Source: Arctopsyche grandis
Lineage: Eukaryota; Arthropoda; Insecta; Trichoptera; Hydropsychidae
Direction of reading: 5' to 3'
Assembly (NCBI RefSeq): GCF_051622035.1
Contig: NC_135358.1
Location: forward strand, 12,716,001 to 12,780,000
DNA: 64,000 nucleotides
The notes under the pieces are model-generated. The model worked only from the letters and a program-made list of their open reading frames with translations, made no database searches and was not told where the DNA came from. This document shows, piece after piece, positions 12,594 to 23,700 of the stretch (the stretch's first letter is position 1; each line of letters opens with the position of its first letter). The translations under genes were made by a program, and so were the position numbers.

Positions 12594-14590
12594 CCCATTA
12601 CACATTAGGAGCCTACCCTGACCCGCAGGTCAGTATTTTGATTTAGTTATCTGTTTTCTTCCCACAAATTTCTAATAGAAATTGGTTTCTTGTCCTTTTG
12701 ATTCTAATTAATGGTATAATAAATTCAATATCTATATATATCATTAGGAAATTATATTCATCATTAAAAATCCAATATTAAAAAAATATCACGTTATTCT
12801 TGGCGTACTTTTAATCAAAGGGTAAAATTCATAGACTATAAAGGAATACTTTTTCACAACATTATTCGAAATTTGTAATCAGTTTGTGTTTATTAGTCGA
12901 CTTTTAAATACAATTTTTAAAAATTCAATGTTGCATCTGATTTAATTGGCTAAAAAATTAAATTTATATTATGACTTGCAATAAAAAAATAATACAAAAA
13001 GACTATTTAATATTGTTTATTTTGTTTACAATTTTGCCACAGTGACATTACAGAATTGCTCCAAATCGTCACTGTGGCTATACATTTAGTTACTTAATTT
13101 TGAATGTTTTATGTTATATAAGTCATAAAAACGTAATCAGGGAATCTGGCGAAATCTCGAGGTTGAAATTTGCACGAAAAAATAGACATTTCGTGAACAT
13201 GTAAATAAAACAAAAATTTTTAGGAAAAATTATGCTCTAAAATATTTGCGGATTTTCATTGAAACCGTTTTTAAGTTATCTATTTTTTTATTACTTTTAT
13301 AATTATGTACTATTTACATGAGTGTGACATGTAGATATAAACACAAAAAAATATGGAATATAATTTTCAGTAATAAAATACTTAAATGATTACAACATCT
13401 TGGGTTAAATTAACTATAGCTTCATACATATGTACATATATATGTATGTATATGTATGTGTACAGAGAGTTTTCTCAATTTTTAAATAAGTTCTGCGAAT
13501 ATTATAATAAATTAATGTTTTAAATTCGAGTTAGTAGAATGTTATAAGAAATTAGAAGATATTTAATTGAATAATTCAACAATTTAGTTTATAATAAGTG
13601 TTCAAAACCACACACGAAGTAGTTTTTTTCCTTTAGATTACATACCAAATTTATTAGGCCCAATTACTATTGTATTTATAATAGATGCAAGTAATTCATA
13701 ATTTATCGTGTCATTTTATTTATTCATTAAATTTTATTTCTAATTAATAACAATGATTTGCGACAGTTAAATTAAAATTATAATTACATACGTATGTATA
13801 TTCAAAAATTCTGAAAGCCATTGTTTTATTAAAAATGTACCACTGTATCCAACGTCAAATTGCGATCTATATTTATAATTAAACATGATCTATTTGCACA
13901 ATTACTAGAATAGATCAGAGAAAACCTTCTTAAAATAGCCAAGACGATATCATGACAATACATAATTGGGTCCATAGAAATTAAGTGAGAAAGATTTAGC
14001 TCAATTGAAACGTAACATCATGTTTCAAAAGTTTATATGCAATTCGTTATACCGTCGATAATTTGACCCAATTGAACTCCATTGATAAAAATGTATCTAA
14101 CCTTATATGCATAGATCAAGTAGAAAGAAATTAACCGCGAAATAGAGTAGAAAAGCGTTCACCATCCGTGGTACACAATGTGTAATTAAATTGTGGGGAA
14201 AAAGAGGGGTATATTGTGTACACGTGTGTATAGATGGACACAAATTTTTGATAGCGTAAGCTCGCCAAGGATGATTTATGCTAAATGACATTTAGCTGAA
14301 TTGTACAACTGCTCCTTTTTGACAGATTTATCGTTTAAATAGGCGCCTCAATTTCATCTATGATGACTCTTCCGTATGGAGATAAGAGCACGCGTTTCAT
14401 TCTATGTATGTCCACTTGGTAAAATGTCACAATAGTGTGACATCATTGGCGAATGTGTGTTATAAATACAATTAGAAACAGCCATATGTCTCGAGCCGTT
14501 AAAATTCTGCATTCCAATTATTAAAATTGTTCTTTCATAAAAAAAAAAGTATAAGACTTGATCGACTTCGATAGTAAATTTTGCGAAATT
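12594..14590. other. Intergenic, no confident gene
   Basis: AT-rich. The minus strand of about 14337-14440 reads a short open stretch ending EIEAPI-stop, without a visible acceptor; I do not call it. Possible 3' UTR of the minus-strand exon at 14658 begins below 14658. Confidence 0.45.
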
Positions 14591-14658
14591 TTATTTCTAC
14601 ATATGTTACTATGTGATCGACAGAGATTCGCTTTCATTAAAATATGACATAAATCGTT
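14591..14658 (-). terminator. Possible 3' UTR and polyadenylation signal of an orphan exon
   Basis: On the minus strand an AATAAA hexamer (plus-strand TTTATT at about 14590-14595) lies roughly 65 nt beyond the stop codon of the 14658-14901 exon. This is as expected for a terminal exon, but the hexamer is common in AT-rich DNA. Confidence 0.35.
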
Positions 14659-14901
14659 CAAATGGGGGTTAAATCGATCAGTTGGGCTGGCGTACTAGTT
14701 ACGCAATTTGGGTCAACAAACCAATGTCGAAGAATGCTAGGAAGCGTTTGGTGACCTCTTAGCTTACCATCTCGACCAGCAATACATTTCAATTGATACA
14801 AATGTGCGCGAATGTTGGAACAATTAGGTCCAAGCGATAATTGATACACAATCACTGGTCGAACAATTCTATCGCCGTTACTGTTCACACGTTGCTAATG
14901 G
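14658..14901 (-). CDS. Unidentified terminal coding exon
   Basis: The minus strand has an acceptor-like ATCCATTAG followed by about 80 open codons, beginning QRVNSNGDRIVRPV and ending AQLIDLTPI-stop. Composition is balanced and not AT-driven, with three cysteines (GPNC, LKC, DPNC). Hydrophobic and polar residues mix as in a folded domain. An AATAAA follows about 65 nt after the stop. I do not recognise the family. An internal GGTAAGC could serve as an alternative donor. No upstream exons were found, and the hAT remnant starts about 240 bp upstream, so this may be the last exon of a gene with distant exons, or a gene relic. Confidence 0.42.
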
Positions 14902-15137
14902 ATTGATTTAAATTTAGTGGCATGTGTAATGAACGTTAGACTCATTATTCATATTCTGTATACTTCAAAACTTTAGCCATCAATTACGAATATTTTGATC
15001 ACTAACTTAATTTGGATGGAATATTGAGTGTTGTCTCTGAACATAATTCCTGTTTTGGGGAATAAGTCTAAGTTTAACGTTCTGTTGTTTGTATGTACCG
15101 ACATATATAGTCGAAGAGAACATATGTACATTCTTAT

Positions 15138-16815
15138 GGGGCTGCCAGATTTCTTTCAAGTCAAACAGGGACCCCCTATCCGAAAAAATCAACAATATTT
15201 CGACCACTTAGTTTTTTTCCTCTCCCCGAGATTTCGGCTCGCTTGGGTAGCTTCTACTTATTTTTTTATTTAATTTAATTAATTATTTATTAATTGGAAC
15301 AAGAACAGACAAAAATATGCGAATATAACTAAGGAATTAAAGCTATTTTAGACATCAATTTGTATATTTTTTAATAGATTTGGCCTTCTGTAAGACTACT
15401 TTATTTTTAAGTACATAATCATACAATTGGCAACAATTGAAATCTGTAGAATACTTTCAACTACATCTATAGAAAGTCTATTTCTTTCATTAGTGCATTG
15501 AATCTCGATTGACGAGAAAATTCTCTCCACGTTACCATTATACTCTGGTATGGAGAAAATATACTCGCACATGCGATATAAATCTTTATATTCTTCGGCA
15601 AATTCCATTTTTATTTGCGAAAATTTAACTACCTATTTTTCTACAGCTATTTTTCCATTCCAATTTGGAGATAGTTATTCTAGTTTTAATGGAACGAATT
15701 GATTGAACAAACAATTGTCATTTGTTATATTGTTTGTATTTATCCATTCTGGTATTTTTTCCAAGCTCATCCAAGAATACACATAATATTTTTTTAATGG
15801 TATTGTCCATAGTTTAAAATAATCTGTCAATGTTTAATAAAACTTTGCTACTTCTTTATAAAATCCATCAATTTGTCCCTTTGAAATTTGCTTAAAAAGT
15901 ATGCATGATAGAAAAATTTGAAAACTGGGACTTTTGAACGTCCCGAAAGGTTCGTTTGGGACCAGGGTTGCCAGACGTCCCTATTTGAGCGGGAACAGAC
16001 AAATCCCTAGTCCCGTATTGCCTGTGAAAATCCCGACTTAACAAAATTTGTATATGTATGTACAAAAATGTACGTAAGTAGAAATAGTTTGACTTAAAAA
16101 GGAACAAATTTCAATCTATTAAAGTCTGGTCCTTGAACCAAACATGAAAATCGAATTTTGTTCAATTGAAGAATTAAGAATATTATTTACAATGTTGACC
16201 TTCTATACGAAGATGTCTGTTTATGAATTAAAATTTCACTGAAGCAAACGAGAAAAAAACAATGTATGTACACATCACCTCAATTCTATATTTCATTGAA
16301 ATTTGCGAAAGCATATTTAATCTAATGAGTGCAACCTGGAGAAAAGAGAGAAACAGATCATTATTAAAAACCGTAGAAGGTGAATAAATGCAATTGTAAT
16401 GACTTTAGGAAAATCTTATCAAACAAAGCTGGCATATTTTGAAACAAGTTAAAAGCTAGGAAAAAACTTTTAATAAAACTGTTATGATTGTATACATTTT
16501 TGCATTTAAAACAAAATGTAATTCCTGTAATTGTATCCAATATATTTTAATAACTATGATTCCTGTGGATTATTAAGTGACTATGTTCTCTTCTACATAC
16601 ATATTTAAATACTTATTTACATACAATATAATTTAATTTAAAATATTTTTTTCGTAATGTCTCCATTAATTCTTAAACTTGTTTTTTTTGGATCGTTCGA
16701 AATAGTAAATGTCCTGATCAGTAATTTTAGAAACCTGGTAACCCTGTTCGGGACAATGGGGCACGAGGCTAAAATCCGATGACAATCCCGATTAATCGGG
16801 ACGCCCGGCAGCCCT
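15138..16815 (-). mobile_element. Decayed hAT transposon with inverted ends
   Basis: Ends resemble inverted repeats: GGGCTGCCAGATTTC at 15138 and CCCGGCAGCCC near 16805-16815, with an internal second copy of the left-type end at about 15963 (CAGGGTTGCCAGACGTCCC). Between 15380 and 15840 the minus strand holds hAT transposase coding remnants. No clean 8-bp duplication was seen, so the element is old, or two nested elements are present. Confidence 0.6.
15396..15608 (-). pseudogene. hAT transposase C-terminal (dimerisation) fragment
   Basis: Seventy codons with the hAT C-terminal signature: IFSIPEYNGNVERIFSS, then NERNRLSIDVVESILQI. It matches the family pattern (small-residue SIP, ER-FS, RNRL, V--LL) of the dimerisation region. 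Upstream minus-strand sequence (about 15650-15840) continues with broken frames, including YVYSWMSLEKIPEWI. No intact transposase remains. Confidence 0.75.
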
Positions 16816-17125
16816 ACATACATATAATATATATTTTTATTGCCAATTGTTTACAGTTAATTCTTTATATGATTCTTATTCGTATTATGTTATGGTATAT
16901 GTACATACATGGGCCAAAGTTGATCCTTTCGAAGATCAAAGCTCACTTTTTCAAAATTATTTATTTATTCACCCAATTTGAGAAATTTTATCTGGAAAAA
17001 CAAATAAATAACAATTTTCTTCTTTCTCTTTTTCCTGGAACATTGTTTACCAATAAGAGCTTCTGAAAAATTTCCTCAACATAATTAAACATTCAGGATG
17101 ATAGAACAATCATAAAGTTTGGACA
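16816..17125. other. Intergenic, no gene seen
   Basis: AT-rich spacer between the hAT remnant and the TTAA-flanked MITE. It holds an open frame (16779-17066) with no recognisable domain. Confidence 0.45.
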
Positions 17126-17661
17126 TTAAGAGGGCTGTACACCCGAAACCTTAATTTTGTTGCCGCTCCTTTCTTCGATATATATATTGAGTGAATGTAT
17201 ATATTGAGTGAATGCGACAATTTATATCAATATATGTATATATTGAGTGAATGCGACAGTTGCGCTTCGACCAGATAATACGAATTTTAAATCGACAAAA
17301 TCGAGGTTTCGTATTCTCCAATTTTCTCCTCCGAAACTGGATCAATTTTTAAAAACATTTCATCATCGATATGAAAAATATATTTTCTGTGTAACTATGC
17401 GCGTATTTTTTTTTTTAAATCGACCGTTAAATAAGCACGCTGGACTCTTTTCGTGGATGTAAAAAAGAGGCGATTTTATAAATGTTTGGCGGCTCCTATC
17501 TCCTATAAAAAATAACTAATCAAAAAAAATAAAACGATAGATGCATCCCAATGATGGATATCCATAGCATATTAAAAAATAATTTCTCTAGTGCCATAAT
17601 TGAGGAAGGTAGAAGTGTAATACGTTTGTATGGACAAGGCGCTGGTGTCCAGCCCTCTTAA
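17126..17661. mobile_element. piggyBac-type MITE with TTAA duplications
   Basis: A 528-bp element (17130-17657) flanked on both sides by TTAA (17126-17129 and 17658-17661). Termini are inverted: GAGGGCTGTACACC and GGTGTCCAGCCCTC. TTAA target sites are diagnostic of the piggyBac superfamily. It carries three imperfect repeats of a unit containing ATATTGAGTGAATGCGAC (about 17180-17260) and no transposase. Its right end is only about 43 bp from the collagen ATG, so it lies in the promoter or the intron before the first coding exon. Confidence 0.85.
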
Positions 17662-17704
17662 GCCTCAATTTTGATTCGAATTTGGTATTTTAGGGTACAC
17701 GACA

Positions 17705-20700
17705 ATGCGCGTGTCGTGCTTTTTGGTGATCTTGCTGGCTGTTGGAGTTTTAGCAGGCCGTAGACGCGCACGGCCTCAATCTGAACAACCTGATAAGGAT
17801 AAAGATGATTATGAGTATAACAATAACGAATATGATTATTACGAATATGAAGGCGGAAAATGTAAGCATATATTAATATAGAAATACGACTGAGATAATA
17901 TGTACACACATTTCGTATTTATTTCGTTGTTTTAATTTAAGCGAGTACTCCCCAACCCGTGGACGAACGCAGAGAGATCGTCGTTGTAGAACAACCAGAC
18001 GATGAAGTCCCTTATGCAGGTTTGTATTTAAGAACGATAAAAGCTATGCAACTAATATAAATATTAATGTTGATTATTAACATTTAGAAAGGGCAACTCG
18101 AGTTCCTCCACCTCGTCCAACAATTCCCCAAACTACAACGGAAGCTGATAATTATTTAGGTAAACTATATTAAAGTATTTATGATTGCGTCATATTGTTA
18201 TTTCTTCTAATTGAAGGATAACTACCATATTGATCAGAGTAGCTGTGTATATATTATTATGGATGGAAAGTAGCTGATCTTAATAAATACACCATATGTA
18301 ATTTCAGCCCCGTTTTCATGCAACGTTGATGATCAGTGGTACAGAGAGGGCCAAAGATGGAATATGCCTCCTTGTAGCGAATGCATGTGTGAACAAGGAA
18401 GAGTTAACTGCCAAAGGAAGCGTAATTGCCCAGTAGCATGTATGTGTAATGTTATCATAACTATATGTTGTGTATTTTAGATATTATCAACATAATTATT
18501 AATGAAAAATAATAAATCTAAATAACGAAGAATAAAAAAAAATCTTTTTTCAGCGACTACAACTACACCCAAGCCAACAACAACTCCTAAACCTACAACA
18601 ACAGAGATTCCGACCCATGATGTTTTAGCCAGTGAAGGTACTATTGGTACAGGAACTATGCGAGGTCCTAGAGGTGATATAGGATCGAGTGGCGTTACTG
18701 GACGGCCCGGTTCAATAGGTGACATCGGAAATCCAGGAACACCAGGCATTCCAGGTCCTCCAGGACCACCCGGACTTCCACCCGATGTATGTTGTTTCTA
18801 TTTATTTACATAAAAATTAAAAAGAGTTTTAAGAAATCTTGAAATATAATCTATACACTATAGCTCACTTTGTACTACCAACAATTGGCTTTGGCGAATG
18901 CTGGTAGCGATAAAGGACCAGACCCAGTTCCAGATCATTTCAACTATTATTCAGCTCCTGTTGGATCAGTCGGCCCTAGAGGATCAGTGGGTATGTATCA
19001 TTCAAAATACTATCAATATAAAATTCATCTGAATCGTTTAAATTTTACATTTTACATTTTAGGAGTTCCAGGTCCACCTGGACCCCAGGGTTTCCAAGGT
19101 GGTCGCGGTGAAACAGGCGAACCAGGAATGAATGGTCCTCCAGGTGTTACAGGACCTCGTGGATTGTCAGGATTACCTGGAAAAGACGTTAGCTTTTCTT
19201 ATAATTCAGATTTATTTCTAAATATACATATGTGTAATATGAATGCTTAAAATAGTGCTTATAATTTAGGGCGAACCAGGCGATGATGGAGAAGCAGGCC
19301 CAGTGGGTGCTTCTGGTCCACCAGGAGTAAGAGGTTTGCCAGGATCTATAGGAATTCCAGGAATCAAAGGTCATAGAGGTTTTCCAGGCATTGACGGCAG
19401 TAAAGGCGAACAAGGATTACAGGGTGAAAGAGGATCTACTGGGGCAGTAGGACCAATGGGACCACAGGGACCTTTGGTATAAATAAGTTTAAATTATTAT
19501 GACGGTAATTTTAAAATTTTAAGATATGAATAAAAAAACTGTATATTTGTTGAAAAGGGGCCTGCCGGGCCAAGAGGAGAGCGTGGTAGAGAAGGTCCGC
19601 CCGGAAACGCTGGAATAAGAGGACAAGATGGTACATCTGGGCCGCCAGGACAACCGGTATAAATTAATAAATTATAAATTATTTGCTGTACTTATGTACA
19701 TACATACATTTTTATAAACTAATTTATTATGTTTTAATCTGTAGGGAGCCATAGGTAAACCTGGTCCACCGGGCTTTTCAGGAATCCCCGGAAATAAAGG
19801 CGATCAAGGAGGTCAAGGACCGAAAGGAAGTCAAGGACTTCAAGGACCACGAGGAGAAGCCGGTAGACCAGGGGCAGCGGGAGATAATGGTCCACAAGGC
19901 ACTGCCGGAAAAGATGGTTATCCTGGAGAAAAAGGAAGTCCTGGAACTCCTGGTTCTACTGGAATGCCTGGATTCATGGGTGCTCGGGGAGCTCCTGGTG
20001 CTGCTGGAAGTCCTGGTGCAACTGGAGCCAAAGGAAATACGGTATATTTTCTTATTTAAATTAAATATATAATTATCGATTAATTCCTTATAATAATGCA
20101 TACTCATAGGGTGTTCCTGGAGAGCGTGGATACAAGGGAGATGTTGGTGGTAAAGGAGAAACGGGTGCTCCTGGTCCCAGAGGTCTCCCGGGAGGTGATG
20201 GACCAGAAGGAAAACGAGGTAAAAGAGGCATGAGAGGTCCAACTGGGCCCGCAGGTCCCCAAGGTGAAAGAGGAATTTCCGGAATTCGTGGTTTACCTGG
20301 CCCGGATGGAGCAATAGGTTCCAAAGGCCAATCAGGTGATAGAGGACCAATAGGACCCCAAGGAATTAAAGGATCTAATGGAGAAGCCGGAAGACCTGGC
20401 CCAGCTGGCGTTCAAGGTCTACGTGGAATAATGGGTCGTCCAGGGACACAAGGTAAACCAGGAAATCCTGGTGAAAGGGGAATTCAAGGTGCCGATGGAA
20501 AGCCCGGAGAGCAGGGTCCACAGGGTATTCAAGGACTTCCTGGACCAATGGGAATACAGGGTGACAAAGGAATTACGGTAAATGATTAATGATGTTAATA
20601 AAAATTAAAATATAATACAAACTCATAATGATTTGCATGGTTATTTTAGGGTGACGCAGGAAAAGACGGTGAAGTTGGACCCCCTGGACCACAAGGTCCA

Positions 20701-23700
20701 CGAGGTGATGCTGGAAAAGATGGTCCAACTGGTCTACAAGGACCTCAAGGACCAATGGGTCATGACGGAGAACGGGGAGCCCCTGGTTCACCAGGACCTA
20801 CAGGTTTCCAGGTTCGTGATTGTTATTATATACATACATATGTATGTATGTATAATAATAATAAATGAATAATTATGTCTATACTATATACATACATATT
20901 TATACATACTATTATATTATATAATTGTACGTTAAATAAAATTACAATTACATTCAACACAAAATAAAATAACATTAAATTATACTTGAAGGGACTTCCG
21001 GGAGCACCAGGTAACCAAGGAAGTGCAGGCAAAGATGGTGAAACAGGTATTCAAGGACCCACTGGTCCACCAGGTCCAGCCGGATCGAGAGGAGAAAGAG
21101 GATTCCCCGGAGAAAGAGGACCAGTTGGACAACCAGGTTTAACGGGGGCTAAAGGTGAAACAGGAGCTCATGGATCAGATGGCAATCCGGTTTGAAACCT
21201 TTTTTCCTATAATATTTTTCAGTGTTAACATAATAATAAATCGAAAAATATAAATTCAAATTAGGGTATAATGGGAGCAAAAGGTGATAAAGGTCATCAA
21301 GGTCCCATTGGAATGATGGGTTCTCCTGGATTAAGAGGTCTGACTGGATTACAAGGAGAAAAAGGAGAACGTGGAGGTTTTGGTCCATCTGGACCAGAAG
21401 GTCCCCCAGGTAAAAATATTATACATAATATTAGCAGTTTCCAATTGAAATTTATTATATTTAAATTATAAAAAAAAACTCAATCTATAGGATCTCAGGG
21501 CGAAAGGGGTCCTCAAGGACAAGTCGGACCTGTTGGACCCCCAGGAGAACCAGCAGAAAGAGGAGAAACTGGTCCACCAGGCCCCTCTGGTGAAGCAGGT
21601 GCAGCTGGAATACCAGGCGAAAGGGGTGCGACGGGACCACAAGGCTTACAAGGTTTTCCAGGTCCCATTGGATTATCTGGTTCCGCAGGAATTAAAGGAG
21701 AGAGAGGAAGCTCTGGTCTTAAGGGTGACCAAGGAAATCCAGGACCAGCCGGTAAAACAGTATAGTGAATTAAAATAATAATAATGTAAAAAAAATACTT
21801 GATATTGAAAATTAAAATAATTTGTAGGTGCTCCTGGAGAAATTGGTGCAAGAGGTCTTATTGGATTTACTGGTGCTAAAGGAGCTCGAGGTGAAGCTGG
21901 CGCTAGAGGTGAAGTTGGTTTAATGGGTCTTCCTGGTAGACCGGGCGAAGCAGGACAACCGGTAAATTTAAAACATAACAAAGAAACCGTAATGATGATA
22001 AACGTTTGAGTTTATTTTTGTTTTGAACTTTTAGGGTCAACCTGGAAGTCAAGGACCGCAAGGATCTGCAGGAATTCCAGGTTCAAAAGGCTCAACGGGT
22101 GATTCAGGACGACCGGGAAACGCAGGTCCCCCTGGTTTGTCTGGGGCTCCTGGAAACGACGGGCCTAAAGGCGATACCGGTTCTGTTGGTCCTTCTGGGT
22201 CTGCAGGACCTCCTGGACCACACGGACCAGCTGGTGATAGAGGTATCCCAGGCATCCCCGGAATGACAGGAAGTATTGGAGCAAGAGGTCCAAGAGGAGC
22301 AATTGTATGTTCAATATCAAAGAAAATCGATTTTCTTTTGTGTGAATCTTTTTGGTGATAAAACAATTATTTTTTCAGGGTGAACCTGGACCATCTGGAA
22401 AACCAGGAAATGCAGGTCCAATGGGTCTAGTAGGATTGGCTGGTCCTCCTGGACCTCCTGGATCAATGGGAGAGCATGGTATGGAAGGACCTTCGGGTAA
22501 ACCCGGTCCTCCAGGTATTTCCGGAAGACCTGGTGACAAAGGTCCAATGGGACAGACTGGACAGCAAGGACACACAGGAGCTCCTGGACCTCAAGTAAAT
22601 ATTGAATTTTAAGCATGTAATTGTAATTATAAATTTGTTTAAAATGCATTATTTGTTAATTATAGGGACCTCAAGGACCAACAGGACCTGCAGGCGCAAC
22701 TGGAGAAAGAGGATTACGGGGTGAGCTCGGTCCTCAGGGTGTTGAGGGTCAAGTTGGAGCTAGAGGAAAATCTGGAGCTCCCGGCGTGGAAGGTACAAAA
22801 GGAGAGAGGGGTGAAACTGGTCCAAATGGTGCAAAGGGACACAGAGGGCTCATTGGTTTACAAGGAATGCCAGGTATTCAAGGTATATCTGGAGAAAAAG
22901 GCATGTCAGGAATACCAGGATCACCAGGAAAAGATGGCGAATCTGGATCTAGAGGTAATAAATTTAAAATTTGTTTGTTTTTTTTTGTTTTGTTTCTTAA
23001 GGCATTTTGATACTTAAAAGCAACTCAATATTAGGTAGTCCTGGTCGTGATGGCAATCCTGGATCTACTGGTCTAGTAGGTCCAGCTGGTCCACGTGGTC
23101 CACAAGGCTCAGATGGACGACCTGGTTCACCTGGCTCTGTTGGACCACCTGGTCCCCCTGGACCACCATCTGAAAGTTTTGGATATGACGCTGCAATGAT
23201 AGCAGCAATGATTGGCTCAGGTATACAATATAGAAATTAGTAATTTAATGGAACCAATGAAGCATTTGATAAATATTTTTTTAAATTTCAGGACAAGTGA
23301 ATAATCAAAAAGGTCCAGATGATCAAGCTGACGATCCAACAATCGCATTACCTCGCATATTTGGAAAAGACATAACTGAAGAAGAACGCAGAGAATTAGT
23401 GATGAAGGCTTATGAAGAACTTAAGGCTTCCTTCGAAAGGTTCAAAAAACCCGATGGACAAAAATCATCACCGGCTAGAACATGCAGGGACTTGAACGTT
23501 GCCTATCCTGAACTACCTAGTGGTGAGTAAATAAATTGAGGTATTTATTTGATTTCATTATGACTGAATTTCATGACGTCATTAACATTATTTATAGGCA
23601 AGTATTGGGTCGATCCCAATGCAGGCGATATTAGAGATGCCATTTTGGTACATTGCGAAATGGCCACAAGATCAACTTGCATTATATCAATGCCTACACA

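Noticed and set aside
14337..14440. Short minus-strand coding-like stretch ending EIEAPI
   Set aside because: No acceptor in reach and only about 30 codons.
19778..23017. Many long open frames antisense to or out of frame with the collagen exons
   Set aside because: Gly-X-Y coding keeps other frames open. They show Leu/Val/His- or Pro-rich shadows of the GGN-CCN pattern and ignore the splice sites.
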